Shown here: one piece after another, positions 1 through 10,685 of the stretch
Layout of the letters: each line of letters begins with the position of its first letter
Position numbering within the stretch: the first letter of the stretch is position 1
Source: Tubiluchus corallicola
Taxonomy: Eukaryota; Priapulida; Priapulimorpha; Priapulimorphida; Tubiluchidae
Reading direction: 5' to 3'
DNA: 43,906 bases
NCBI GenBank assembly: GCA_030141605.1
Contig: JAQGDQ010001376.1
Location: 1-43,906, forward strand
Position numbers and translations under genes: made by a program
Notes under the pieces: model-generated
What the model was told of the DNA's origin: nothing
Seen by the model: only the letters and a program-made list of their open reading frames with translations
The model's database searches: none

Positions 1-229
1 AAATAGCCAAAAAACAACTAATGATCTTTGTACATGCCACGCAATCCTGTCATTAACACGGAATTAGAATGATTTTCTTATTGTGTGTGTCAAAATGTAA
101 GCACACTTTCTCGCACAAGCATAACCTTCACTCAATAAATTTTATTCAAAAACCTCTTACTGTACGAGATGGGAAAGTTTCATCACAAAAGATTTGAAGA
201 ATATCTTACAAATGACTTAGTTTTAACTA

Positions 230-784
230 CCGTATTTATTCGAGTACAATGCGCAAAATTTTCTACCCAAAAAAGAACTCAAAGTTTGGGTGCGCGTTAT
301 TAACGAGGGCTGGGGTGACACGCTTAGATGTATCAGTATATTATTTGTGCAATGACTCATTAGTCGAAGATATCGCTGACCACAATTGCAAAACATCGAA
401 TGCAGCCACATCTCTCGACCCACAAAACGCCTGTGGCCTATTTTTAGTAACAGTATCCAAAGCACTTGCGTGGATGATCTAAAATAAATAATTCTCGATG
501 GCTCATGCGCAACACTCATTGCAGAGGCGAGGCCTAGCTAAGGAAATAATCCATAATATTTGCGTCATCAGCAGACGCAATATTTCGGTATTGTGTTCAT
601 AGTTTACTTTACGTTGTCAATAAATGATTTTTGATATCATGGCCGCACTTGTTCAACAACGTTTGTCACTTACAATGTTTGGTATGAGCCGAGAAAAAGT
701 GAAACAAAATTTTATACCGATTTTCAATCGAAAATTAGCGGTGCGCGTTATACCCGTGTGCGCGTTATACTCGAATAAATACGG
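230..784. mobile_element. TA-flanked TIR element (MITE), left arm
   Basis: Both ends carry CCGTATTTATTCGAGTA and its inverse, each bounded by TA (228-229 and 785-786), as expected for a TA-targeting DNA transposon such as the Tc1/mariner/pogo group. Length is 555 bp. Internal ORFs have no recognisable transposase. This is among the most diverged parts between the two arms. Confidence 0.8.
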
Positions 785-1481
785 TAAGTAAGGTTAAAGG
801 CACGCTAATGAAGTATCGTATACATAAGAAATTTGGTCAGGTTAGAAATATTTCCTGAATATTCTAGGTGAATTTCAATTTTCAAATGCTGAAACTTTGT
901 GCCAAAGTTCAACCAATGTTGAACATACATGACAATCATTAATTGCATCAATTCTATATCCAATTTATGATCAAATTTAACAAAATTTAGGAACTGTAAG
1001 TTAGTCGCTTTAACAGAATTTTCGTCACCTCTTCAGCAGACACAAAAAGACAAATAGCTATAGAGATGATTTAAATTTAAAACGATTAAAAATGTGATCA
1101 TAATATTTTGGCTCGCCTTGCGGGTGGGAGTCGTCATCAAATGAAGAGAATAGAATTTTTTAAAAATTATAATGTATAATTCAAAATATAGAATTTAATT
1201 TCGACATGTGACAGCATATCATGAAAAGAAAGAACAAAATACAATGGCAATAATATGATATCAGAATTTAAAAGGTTTTAAAAGTTAAATGAATGAATTA
1301 ATATAAAAATTTACCATAAAAATATAAAATACTACATAAAACATATATACTAATACAAACATTTAGAATGTATAACTTTTTCAGATCTATTTCTACATTT
1401 TATTACATTTTACCACGTTTTACTTCATTTTCATTTGTGTAAGTTAACACTGTTATGAAAAATGATCGTAACACAGATTAC
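785..1481. other. Intronic or flanking AT-rich DNA, left arm
   Basis: Lies downstream of the left exon C. I see no exon, repeat array or transposon end. Its mirror is 9149-9845. Confidence 0.6.
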
Positions 1482-1661
1482 CAAGTCGGCTTTAGTCGTT
1501 CCCGATGAACCGTCTCTGAGAAAAGAGTTCACAATTGTTAATTTTCCAAGATCGGCTACGAGGATTTCCGATGACCGCGCACTGTGCGGGATGAGAATGA
1601 CCGGTGAGCCGGCCTGAATGTCCAGGAGTATTCGAGCACCCGTATTAGGACGGTTGCTCAC
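1482..1661 (-). CDS. VPS13D: VPS13D-like exon C, left copy
   Basis: 180-bp phase 0-0 exon with acceptor CGTTTTTAG and donor GTAATC. It encodes 60 residues containing VSNRPNTGARILLDIQAGSP and VADLGKLTIVNSFLRDG. It appears identical to the right-arm copy. Confidence 0.75.
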
Positions 1662-2233
1662 CTAAAAACGTAAAATGAAATGCAAAAACAAATAAACGAA
1701 GAAATTCACATAAAAAGACAGTTTCTTCCTTCACAAGCACCTTATGCTTGCTAAACTAGTAATTCCTAACTAGGTGAGCAATTACAAAAGTAAGAATGCT
1801 TCAAATTAACACCATCATTTAAACAAGTCAACCAATGGCCACTCACAATCAAGTACAACAGCAGAAAAATTAAAATCTGAATACGTGTCCAGAGATAGAA
1901 TTCTTGTACATAGTAAATTAGGAAGTTGCAGTTAACAGAGATAAACTTTCTGGTAAAGAATTCCACAGATAAGAAGCCCAAGAGAAAATATGAATTTACA
2001 GTCCTGGGACCATCCCATTAAAGTAGTGCTAAAAGAGACTTAACCTCTGATCAGACCCAAACAGACAGGCAATACGATTATGGAATCTGTCGCATGGTCT
2101 AAGATAACAAGTTGAGATATTAACCCAGTTACCAACCTTAACAAATTACTAATCCAGCAATACCTGCAGTACTTGATGCATGATCTTAGCTGACTGTTGC
2201 AAGACTATTTTGCCATAAACTATTAAACTTAAT

Positions 2234-2783
2234 GACTACGGCCATATCACGTTGAAAATACCGGTTCTTGTCTGATCACCGAAGTTAAGCAATGTAGAGC
2301 CTGGTTAGTACTTGGATACCTAAGAATACCAGGTGCTGTAGGCTTGCGGGATGCCCACACTGTATCTCGACACTAGGCAGAGGTGCTGCACAAGCAGCTA
2401 ACAGCTAGAGGGCGGAGGAGGTCAAGTGACCCAACGGCCATGTGTAGAGGAGCAAACCTTCCAAATCAGGAGTGGAGCCCCGAAGGCGGACCAATGCAGC
2501 ATGCTCACTGACTCCGGCAGCTCCTGCAGTCAACCTGGTGCCAAACACATCGCTCCGCTTTCCTTTGGACTACACCAGGGAGGAAGAGAGAGGGGTTCCT
2601 GTTGTCTGGGCAACTCAGGATCTCCATACACTTTGCCCAGGCGTGCGCCCTGGAGACGTTCAAGGATCGCACTGCTCAGCCACAGTCGACACTGCAGCTC
2701 CATCAATGTGATCAATAACTGACTCTCTTGATGCACACTCCATTGTCTTCCCAGACAGAAGGATGCCAACAATAACAACAACA
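2234..2783 (+). mobile_element. 5S rRNA-derived SINE, left arm
   Basis: The first about 112 bases (2234-2345) match eukaryotic 5S rRNA: GACTACGGCCATA at the start, CCGAAGTTAAGCAATGTA, CCTGGTTAGTACTTGGAT, and GAATACCAGGTGCTGTAGGC at the end. Several bases are deleted between TTGGAT and GAATACC. A unique body of about 420 bp follows, ending in an AAC-rich tail (2768-2783). This is the structure of 5S-headed (SINE3-type) retroposons, whose 5S head provides an internal RNA polymerase III promoter. It is inserted antisense in the VPS13D-like intron between B and C. Confidence 0.8.
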
Positions 2784-2854
2784 TGTAGACCTTTTTTGTC
2801 AGGATTGTGTCAAACAAGTTAAGTTTAAAGATGGCGACGTAATCAAGTACATAC

Positions 2855-2989
2855 CGTGTGGCCAGCAGAAGTGGCCTGCATACGACCCAGAATGTCCTGA
2901 AGTCGAATGAATCGCAAGCAGAACGACAGAACTTCCTGCGCAAAACGCTGCGTGTGAACGATGCGTACGGATGACATGCGTAGTTTAAC
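2855..2989 (-). pseudogene. Partial tandem duplicate of exon B (B'), left arm, frame intact
   Basis: A second copy of the last 135 bases of exon B plus about 50 bases of following intron, offset by 184 bp. The reading frame is open from VKLRMSSVRIVHTQRF to LGRMQATSAGHT and the donor GTATGT is kept. The duplication began inside the exon, so B' has no inherited acceptor; only a weak TTGCAAAG precedes it. It is most likely an intronic relic, less likely an alternative exon. Confidence 0.75.
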
Positions 2990-3038
2990 CTTTGCAAACA
3001 AGTTAAGCATAAAGATGGCGACGTAATCAAGTACATAC

Positions 3039-3219
3039 CGTGTGGCCAGCAGAGGTGGCCCGCATACGACCCAGAATGTCCTGAAGTTGAATGAATCGCA
3101 GGCAGAACGACAGAACTTCCTGCGCAAAACGCTGCGTGTGAACGATGCGTATGGATGACATTCGCAGCTTGACCTTTGCGTCGCATTCACGTACCAATTC
3201 CAGGTCGGGCGTGCCGTAC
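3039..3219 (-). CDS. VPS13D: VPS13D-like exon B, left copy
   Basis: 181-bp exon with acceptor TTGCTTTTAG and donor GTATGT. It encodes YGTPDLELVRECDAKVKLRM and continues through QLQDILGRMRATSAGHT. The protein equals the right copy. The few clustered base differences near the 3' end (about 3 codons) are synonymous. Confidence 0.75.
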
Positions 3220-3440
3220 CTAAAAGCAACAAGTGTGAAAGTGCCTTAAATAATCTAAGAGCTCATTCACACAGACTCGTTTATATAAAAAAACTGAAAC
3301 ATTTACAAAGTCTTGACATGGGTAATATTAACATACATTAAGTATTTAAGTTAATGCTTTGCTTGCTTTGAGTTGATTTTGCCTTTAAACATACACAAAC
3401 ACCTAAAAAATGTCATGAGCCTGTAAGTGAACTTGTATTT

Positions 3441-3573
3441 TTAATAAGGGGCAGCTGACCAAGTGACCAATAGGTCTTTCGCTGCTCCTTCTCAGTTGCA
3501 ATAAAATGTAAAAATAATTATGTCGAATTTTAACTGATTTTGAGAAAATAAATTGAATTGAATTGAATTGAAT
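3441..3573 (+). mobile_element. LINE 3' end with (TTGAA)n tail, left arm
   Basis: A short 3'-UTR-like stretch ends in four to five TTGAA units. Tandem short-unit tails are typical of CR1/L2-like non-LTR retrotransposons. No coding part remains. It sits in the intron between exons A and B, antisense to the gene. Confidence 0.55.
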
Positions 3574-3713
3574 ATTTACAGATGATGAAGTTTTGATGAA
3601 CTAGCACTTTCTAATAATTATATAAAACAGGCATAAAGAAAGAGTGTGAAATACAAAATTAATCATCTTAATCGTATAATAAAAATTCACATAAAAAAAA
3701 TTTTTGCTTGTAC

Positions 3714-3969
3714 TTGAACACGTGGAAGTGCAGAGCCTCGTCTCCGACAGTTTTAAATCTTTCCCTGTAGAGGGTGTTGTGAGGCGTAAGATCGATTACG
3801 GACATGCTGCCGAGTTTGCCGCTCAGCGTCATGTTGCCGTCGCGGAGCGAGATGTCCGAGACAAAGTTGGACATGTTGGCACGTGCTAAGACGTAATCCG
3901 TCTTGTTGAGAACCAAGTTGAAGCTTTTCACGAGCATCTTAATTTCAGAGTTGATGATTTCTTTATCTT
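3714..3969 (-). CDS. VPS13D: VPS13D-like exon A, left copy
   Basis: 256-bp exon. The acceptor is CTCTTTCAG just before 3969 on the minus strand and the donor is GTACAAG after 3714. It encodes about 85 residues including SNFVSDISLRDGNMTLSGKL. The donor choice is supported because joining to exon B restores the reading FKYGTPDLEL. It looks identical to the right-arm copy. Confidence 0.75.
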
Positions 3970-4084
3970 CTGAAAGAGATTTTGCACTCCAGACATAACC
4001 AATCAATAAGTAAATATGGAATAATAGCTGCTGAGTTAAACTAGATGCTAAATTGCTACCATACTACAGAGTACACATACAAGG

Positions 4085-4563
4085 CAGTGGCGTCGTGCTA
4101 CAGAGGCCCGTAGTTTTAGAAAATGTCAAAAATTTGAAGGGTGTCAGTGGCTCGTAATGAGACCAATAAGGTGTAAAATTGAGACAAAATGGGAATTCGT
4201 TTGAATTTCTTCAAATAGATGGCGTTGACGCAAATTTCACGCATGCGCCGTAGTTTCGCCACACCGCCACGTTTGAAATGCGTTTGCGACAAATTACTTA
4301 CATATGTTTTGGTAGTCGTCTTTTTGCCGAATCTTTGGATTCCTGACAGCTAATAAATACTTAATTAAATTTTAATTTAATTTTAATTAAGTTTCCGTTG
4401 CTATAGCTTTAAGTTAAATGGCAGTTGGGAATAAATAAATCGTTTTTCTTGCACGCAAAATACTGTGTGGGAATTCAAAGCTATAAGTTTTTTAAACAGT
4501 TAAGTTCCGCCATTATATACAGTCGCCCCCCCCCCCAATTTTTTTTGGTGCACGACGCCCCTG
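4085..4563. mobile_element. hAT-like MITE, left arm
   Basis: Terminal inverted repeats CAGTGGCGTCGTGC and CAGGGGCGTCGTGCACC (read inward from each end). Ends of the CAGNGGCG type are common in hAT elements. A C-homopolymer tract lies near the right end. I could not find a clear 8-bp target duplication. No transposase is visible. Confidence 0.65.
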
Positions 4564-4991
4564 TATCACTGAGTAATTAAATTAGTAGGTGCTGCTTAAT
4601 GAGACTGAAGTGTTTTGATCCAATTAACCGACTGAACCTATTAGCCAGTATTACTAATATAGAAGTATGAGTCACCAGCTTACTGTGCACTGCAAAGGTT
4701 TTTAATGAATTTTTGAAGCGAGGTAATGCCTAAATTCCTTTGTGCAGATAAAATTTTTTAAAAATATATTTTCAAATATTAAGTTATATAACTGAATTAG
4801 CAATAAATTAAAAAGTATGCTTTTCTAAATCACACAAGTCTGCTTATTTGCAAAAATTTCAAAATCCCTTCAAAGTTGGCTATACTGTATAAGTATAAAT
4901 AAAGACACTACTACTTATACTTCATTTTATCGCGAAGAAATTGGCTCACAAAGTTCCTCTAATGATAAAAACATTGAAAATCTGTTGTTGT
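4564..4991. other. Inner non-coding part of left arm
   Basis: AT-rich, with no exon or TE end recognised. Mirror is 5652-6079. Confidence 0.6.
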
Positions 4992-5079
4992 ACTGTACCT
5001 GTACCTGTACCTGTACCTGTACCTATACCTGCACCTGTACCTGTACCTGTACCTGTACCTGTACCTGTACCTGTATCTG
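4992..5079. repeat. Hexanucleotide array (CTGTAC)n
   Basis: About 14 copies of a 6-bp unit with a few substitutions (CTATAC, CTGCAC, CTGTAT). It starts at the base where pairing of the two arms ends. Confidence 0.95.
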
Positions 5080-5651
5080 CATCTCTGGCATAACAGCAGC
5101 ATATAACTGCTTAAACTTTCTGCCAAAGACACTTTCACGCAAATGATTAAATGTTTAACATCAGGGAATTCTTGTGTAAAGAGGTTAATTGCAGTGGACA
5201 GGCGGGTTAAAGCAAACCATCAGGCTAGCATAATTAGTGTATGATAAACATTCCTGCTTACAAACAAAGCGGTACTGAACATGATTGTTTCTGTGTATAG
5301 AAAAGGACAAAAGTGAACTAAGATGATATAAAAATCACAAAAGCTTATTTGTCACACAAAAGTGTCTTATTGAAGCACGTGAAGCAAAAATATTGAGTCA
5401 ATTAGGCGGAGTTATTTGAGTCAATTACCGACAGTTTTATGTACATTTGAAAAGAACTGGTCCGTACCAGGTGTTTTTGAGTCAATTAAGCGATTGAATC
5501 TATTAAGCGGTGGCCACTGCACGATGAAAACTTTTCCTCAACTTCTTATGTGAAACCAGCAATAGGTTCTCCAGAGGTAACAGAAAGTTACAAATTACAA
5601 ATTAAAAAGCACATGCACAACAGCATAGCAGAAAATACAACAGCAACAGCA
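4992..5651. other. Spacer of palindrome 1
   Basis: This is the 660-bp unpaired centre between the arms. It begins with a CTGTAC-type hexamer array. The remainder is AT-rich non-coding DNA in which I see no exon. It should hold the upstream part of both divergent VPS13D-like copies if they were whole genes, and nothing recognisable is there. Confidence 0.85.
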
Positions 5652-6079
5652 ACAACAACAGATTTTCAATGTTTTTATCATTAGAGGAACTTTGTGAGCC
5701 AATTTCTTCGCGATAAAATGAAGTATAAGTAGTAGTGTCTTTATTTATACTTATACAGTATAGCCAACTTTGAAGGGATTTTGAAATTTTTGCAAATAAG
5801 CAGACTTGTGTGATTTAGAAAAGCATACTTTTTAATTTATTGCTAATTCAGTTATATAACTTAATATTTGAAAATATATTTTTAAAAAATTTTATCTGCA
5901 CAAAGGAATTTAGGCATTACCTCGCTTCAAAAATTCATTAAAAACCTTTGCAGTGCACAGTAAGCTGGTGACTCATACTTCTATATTAGTAATACTGGCT
6001 AATAGGTTCAGTCGGTTAATTGGATCAAAACACTTCAGTCTCATTAAGCAGCACCTACTAATTTAATTACTCAGTGATA

Positions 6080-6558
6080 CAGGGGCGTCGTGCACCAAAA
6101 AAAATTGGGGGGGGGGGCGACTGTATATAATGGCGGAACTTAACTGTTTAAAAAACTTATAGCTTTGAATTCCCACACAGTATTTTGCGTGCAAGAAAAA
6201 CGATTTATTTATTCCCAACTGCCATTTAACTTAAAGCTATAGCAACGGAAACTTAATTAAAATTAAATTAAAATTTAATTAAGTATTTATTAGCTGTCAG
6301 GAATCCAAAGATTCGGCAAAAAGACGACTACCAAAACATATGTAAGTAATTTGTCGCAAACGCATTTCAAACGTGGCGGTGTGGCGAAACTACGGCGCAT
6401 GCGTGAAATTTGCGTCAACGCCATCTATTTGAAGAAATTCAAACGAATTCCCATTTTGTCTCAATTTTACACCTTATTGGTCTCATTACGAGCCACTGAC
6501 ACCCTTCAAATTTTTGACATTTTCTAAAACTACGGGCCTCTGTAGCACGACGCCACTG
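6080..6558. mobile_element. hAT-like MITE, right arm
   Basis: Mirror of 4085-4563, lying just upstream of right exon A. Confidence 0.65.
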
Positions 6559-6673
6559 CCTTGTATGTGTACTCTGTAGTATGGTAGCAATTTAGCATCT
6601 AGTTTAACTCAGCAGCTATTATTCCATATTTACTTATTGATTGGTTATGTCTGGAGTGCAAAATCTCTTTCAG

Positions 6674-6929
6674 AAGATAAAGAAATCATCAACTCTGAAA
6701 TTAAGATGCTCGTGAAAAGCTTCAACTTGGTTCTCAACAAGACGGATTACGTCTTAGCACGTGCCAACATGTCCAACTTTGTCTCGGACATCTCGCTCCG
6801 CGACGGCAACATGACGCTGAGCGGCAAACTCGGCAGCATGTCCGTAATCGATCTTACGCCTCACAACACCCTCTACAGGGAAAGATTTAAAACTGTCGGA
6901 GACGAGGCTCTGCACTTCCACGTGTTCAA
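6674..6929 (+). CDS. VPS13D: VPS13D-like exon A, right copy
   Basis: 256 bp. The acceptor is CTCTTTCAG ending at 6673 and the donor is GTACAAG at 6930. It translates to NSEIKMLVKSFNLVLNKTDY followed by the SGKLGSMSVIDL motif. The open frame running upstream of 6674 is intron read-through. Confidence 0.75.
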
Positions 6930-7069
6930 GTACAAGCAAAAATTTTTTTTATGTGAATTTTTATTATACGATTAAGATGATTAATTTTGTATTTCACACT
7001 CTTTCTTTATGCCTGTTTTATATAATTATTAGAAAGTGCTAGTTCATCAAAACTTCATCATCTGTAAAT

Positions 7070-7202
7070 ATTCAATTCAATTCAATTCAATTTATTTTCT
7101 CAAAATCAGTTAAAATTCGACATAATTATTTTTACATTTTATTGCAACTGAGAAGGAGCAGCGAAAGACCTATTGGTCACTTGGTCAGCTGCCCCTTATT
7201 AA
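7070..7202 (-). mobile_element. LINE 3' end with (TTGAA)n tail, right arm
   Basis: Mirror copy of 3441-3573, between exons A and B of the right copy and antisense to it. Confidence 0.55.
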
Positions 7203-7423
7203 AAATACAAGTTCACTTACAGGCTCATGACATTTTTTAGGTGTTTGTGTATGTTTAAAGGCAAAATCAACTCAAAGCAAGCAAAGCATTAACTTAAATA
7301 CTTAATGTATGTTAATATTACCCATGTCAAGACTTTGTAAATGTTTCAGTTTTTTTATATAAACGAGTCTGTGTGAATGAGCTCTTAGATTATTTAAGGC
7401 ACTTTCACACTTGTTGCTTTTAG

Positions 7424-7604
7424 GTACGGCACGCCCGACCTGGAATTGGTACGTGAATGCGACGCAAAGGTCAAGCTGCGAATGTCATCCATACGCATCG
7501 TTCACACGCAGCGTTTTGCGCAGGAAGTTCTGTCGTTCTGCCTGCGATTCATTCAACTTCAGGACATTCTGGGTCGTATGCGGGCCACATCTGCCGGGCA
7601 CACG
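7424..7604 (+). CDS. VPS13D: VPS13D-like exon B, right copy
   Basis: 181 bp, with acceptor GCTTTTAG ending at 7423 and donor GTATTT at 7605. One base completes the split codon from exon A, followed by 60 codons. The protein equals the left copy. Confidence 0.75.
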
Positions 7605-7653
7605 GTATTTACTTGATTACGTCGCCATCTTTATGCTTAACTTGTTTGCAAAG

Positions 7654-7775
7654 GTCAAATTACGCATGTAATCCATTCGCAGCGTTTTGCGCAGGAAGTT
7701 CTGTCATTCTGCTTGCGATTCATTCGACTTCAGGACATTCTGGGTCGTATGCAGGCCACTTCTGCTGGCCACACG
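7654..7775 (+). pseudogene. Partial tandem duplicate of exon B (B'), right arm, broken
   Basis: Same duplication as in the left arm, but with a 13-bp internal deletion and a TAA created just after the LRM codons, so the frame is lost. The donor GTATGT survives. Comparison with the intact left B' shows the deletion occurred after the arms were duplicated. Confidence 0.8.
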
Positions 7776-7846
7776 GTATGTACTTGATTACGTCGCCATC
7801 TTTAAACTTAACTTGTTTGACACAATCCTGACAAAAAAGGTCTACA

Positions 7847-8396
7847 TGTTGTTGTTATTGTTGGCATCCTTCTGTCTGGGAAGACAATGGAGTGTGCATC
7901 AAGAGAGTCAGTTATTGATCACATTGATGGAGCTGCAGTGTCGACTGTGGCTGAGCAGTGCGATCCTTGAACGTCTCCAGGGCGCACGCCTGGGCAAAGT
8001 GTATGGAGATCCTGAGTTGCCCAGACAACAGGAACCCCTCTCTCTTCCTCCCTGGTGTAGTCCAAAGGAAAGCGGAGCGATGTGTTTGGCACCAGGTTGA
8101 CTGCAGGAGCTGCCGGAGTCAGTGAGCATGCTGCATTGGTCCGCCTTCGGGGCTCCACTCCTGATTTGGAAGGTTTGCTCCTCTACACATGGCCGTTGGG
8201 TCACTTGACCTCCTCCGCCCTCTAGCTGTTAGCTGCTTGTGCAGCACCTCTGCCTAGTGTCGAGATACAGTGTGGGCATCCCGCAAGCCTACAGCACCTG
8301 GTATTCTTAGGTATCCAAGTACTAACCAGGCTCTACATTGCTTAACTTCGGTGATCAGACAAGAACCGGTATTTTCAACGTGATATGGCCGTAGTC
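7847..8396 (-). mobile_element. 5S rRNA-derived SINE, right arm
   Basis: Mirror copy of 2234-2783. The 5S head is at 8285-8396 and the AAC tail at about 7847-7862. The body appears identical to the left copy. Confidence 0.8.
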
Positions 8397-8968
8397 ATTA
8401 AGTTTAATAGTTTATGGCAAAATAGTCTTGCAACAGTCAGCTAAGATCATGCATCAAGTACTGCAGGTATTGCTGGATTAGTAATTTGTTAAGGTTGGTA
8501 ACTGGGTTAATATCTCAACTTGTTATCTTAGACCATGCGACAGATTCCATAATCGTATTGCCTGTCTGTTTGGGTCTGATCAGAGGTTAAGTCTCTTTTA
8601 GCACTACTTTAATGGGATGGTCCCAGGACTGTAAATTCATATTTTCTCTTGGGCTTCTTATCTGTGGAATTCTTTACCAGAAAGTTTATCTCTGTTAACT
8701 GCAACTTCCTAATTTACTATGTACAAGAATTCTATCTCTGGACACGTATTCAGATTTTAATTTTTCTGCTGTTGTACTTGATTGTGAGTGGCCATTGGTT
8801 GACTTGTTTAAATGATGGTGTTAATTTGAAGCATTCTTACTTTTGTAATTGCTCACCTAGTTAGGAATTACTAGTTTAGCAAGCATAAGGTGCTTGTGAA
8901 GGAAGAAACTGTCTTTTTATGTGAATTTCTTCGTTTATTTGTTTTTGCATTTCATTTTACGTTTTTAG

Positions 8969-9148
8969 GTGAGCAACCGTCCTAATACGGGTGCTCGAAT
9001 ACTCCTGGACATTCAGGCCGGCTCACCGGTCATTCTCATCCCGCACAGTGCGCGGTCATCGGAAATCCTCGTAGCCGATCTTGGAAAATTAACAATTGTG
9101 AACTCTTTTCTCAGAGACGGTTCATCGGGAACGACTAAAGCCGACTTG
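8969..9148 (+). CDS. VPS13D: VPS13D-like exon C, right copy
   Basis: 180 bp, 60 codons, phase 0-0. Acceptor GTTTTTAG ends at 8968; donor GTAATC starts at 9149. Contains the LDIQAGSPVILIPHS motif. Confidence 0.75.
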
Positions 9149-9845
9149 GTAATCTGTGTTACGATCATTTTTCATAACAGTGTTAACTTACACAAATGAA
9201 AATGAAGTAAAACGTGGTAAAATGTAATAAAATGTAGAAATAGATCTGAAAAAGTTATACATTCTAAATGTTTGTATTAGTATATATGTTTTATGTAGTA
9301 TTTTATATTTTTATGGTAAATTTTTATATTAATTCATTCATTTAACTTTTAAAACCTTTTAAATTCTGATATCATATTATTGCCATTGTATTTTGTTCTT
9401 TCTTTTCATGATATGCTGTCACATGTCGAAATTAAATTCTATATTTTGAATTATACATTATAATTTTTAAAAAATTCTATTCTCTTCATTTGATGACGAC
9501 TCCCACCCGCAAGGCGAGCCAAAATATTATGATCACATTTTTAATCGTTTTAAATTTAAATCATCTCTATAGCTATTTGTCTTTTTGTGTCTGCTGAAGA
9601 GGTGACGAAAATTCTGTTAAAGCGACTAACTTACAGTTCCTAAATTTTGTTAAATTTGATCATAAATTGGATATAGAATTGATGCAATTAATGATTGTCA
9701 TGTATGTTCAACATTGGTTGAACTTTGGCACAAAGTTTCAGCATTTGAAAATTGAAATTCACCTAGAATATTCAGGAAATATTTCTAACCTGACCAAATT
9801 TCTTATGTATACGATACTTCATTAGCGTGCCTTTAACCTTACTTA

Positions 9846-10400
9846 CCGTATTTATTCGAGTATAACGCGCACACGGGTATAACGCGCACCGCTAATTTTC
9901 GATTGAAAATCGGTATAAAATTTTGTTTCACTTTTTCTCGGCTCATACCAAACATTGTAAGTGACAAACGTTGTTGAACAAGTGCGGCCATGATATCAAA
10001 AATCATTTATTGACAACGTAAAGTAAACTATGAACACAATACCGAAATATTGCGTCTGCTGATGACGCAAATATAATTGATTATTTCCTTAGCTACGCCT
10101 CGCCTCTGCAATGAGTGTTGCGCATGAGCCATTGAGAATTATTTATTTTAGATCGTCCGCGCAAGTGCTTTGGATACTGTTACTAAAAATAGACCATAGG
10201 CGTTTTGTGGGTCGAGAGATGTGGCTGCATTCGATGTTTTGCGATTGTGGTCAGCGATATCTTCGACTAATGAGTTATTGCACAAATAATATATTGATAC
10301 ATCTAAGCGTGTCACCCCAGCCCTCGTTTATAATGCGCACCCAAACTTTGAGTTCTTTTTTAGGTAGAAAATTTTGCACGTTATACTCGAATAAATACGG
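9846..10400. mobile_element. TA-flanked TIR element (MITE), right arm
   Basis: Mirror copy of 230-784: same 555-bp length, same TIRs, TA on both sides. The conceptual 98-residue ORF inside it differs from the left copy at 8 positions, so the arms have diverged here. Confidence 0.8.
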
Positions 10401-10685
10401 TAGTTAAAACTAAGTCATTTGTAAGATATTCTTCAAATCTTTTGTGATGAAACTTTCCCATCTCGTACAGTAAGAGGTTTTTGAATAAAATTTATTGGTT
10501 TTTGTATGTTATGCTTTTGTGTAGCAGTGAGAAAGTGTGCTTACATTTTGAATAAGAAAATCATTCTAATTCCGTGTTAATGACAGGATTGCGTGGCATG
10601 TACAAAGATCATTAGTTGTTTTTTGGCTAATTAAATCATCCACCTGGCCACCCTGTACCAGTCACGTACTTGGCAACCCAATCAG

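Larger units (their letters stand above)
1482..3969 (-). pseudogene. VPS13D: VPS13D-like gene fragment, left copy (exons A-B-C)
   Basis: Three minus-strand exons join in phase: A 3714-3969, B 3039-3219, C 1482-1661. The joined product is about 205 residues from the middle of a VPS13-family protein. These proteins are very large rod-like lipid-transfer proteins acting at membrane contacts, several thousand residues long. Recognisable stretches are SGKLGSMSVIDLTPH in A, RIVHTQRFAQEVLSF in B, and LDIQAGSPVILIPHS followed by VADLGKL in C. The C motif most resembles VPS13D among paralogues (family knowledge from memory, not a search). Splice sites are GT/AG and phases match (A ends after two codon bases, B ends phase 0, C starts phase 0). 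No upstream exon exists, because the palindrome centre follows at 4991. The coding sequence is intact, so it is either a recent fragment or an assembly join; hence the pseudogene label is an inference. Confidence 0.65.
1..4991. repeat. Palindrome 1, left arm
   Basis: The sequence is the reverse complement of 5652-10631. Paired coordinates sum to 10643 between the centre and exon B, and to 10630 outside a 13-bp deletion in the right arm. Large stretches look identical (for example 780-2700 and 3300-4991), while the outer 600 bases and the exon B region differ. The arm holds a minus-strand VPS13D-like fragment and several transposons. The outer end coincides with the window edge, so its true length is unknown. 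Confidence 0.95.
5652..10631. repeat. Palindrome 1, right arm
   Basis: Mirror of 1-4991. The inner boundary is sharp: the match ends at 5652 opposite 4991. The outer match fades near 10631, opposite window base 1, so the boundary there may be real or may be hidden by the window edge. It carries the plus-strand VPS13D-like exons A to C. Confidence 0.95.

Noticed and set aside
223-519. 98-residue ORF conserved in both arms of palindrome 1 (also 10111-10407)
   Set aside because: It lies wholly within a TIR element, changes 8 residues between copies without stop selection, and matches no known domain.
2234-2345. Functional 5S rRNA gene
   Set aside because: Bases are deleted in the 3' half and the sequence continues into a SINE body and tail; better read as a 5S-derived SINE head.
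2530-3186. 218-residue ORF on the minus strand
   Set aside because: It reads across SINE body, intron and the B/B' exons in the wrong frame; the true VPS13D-like frame is different.
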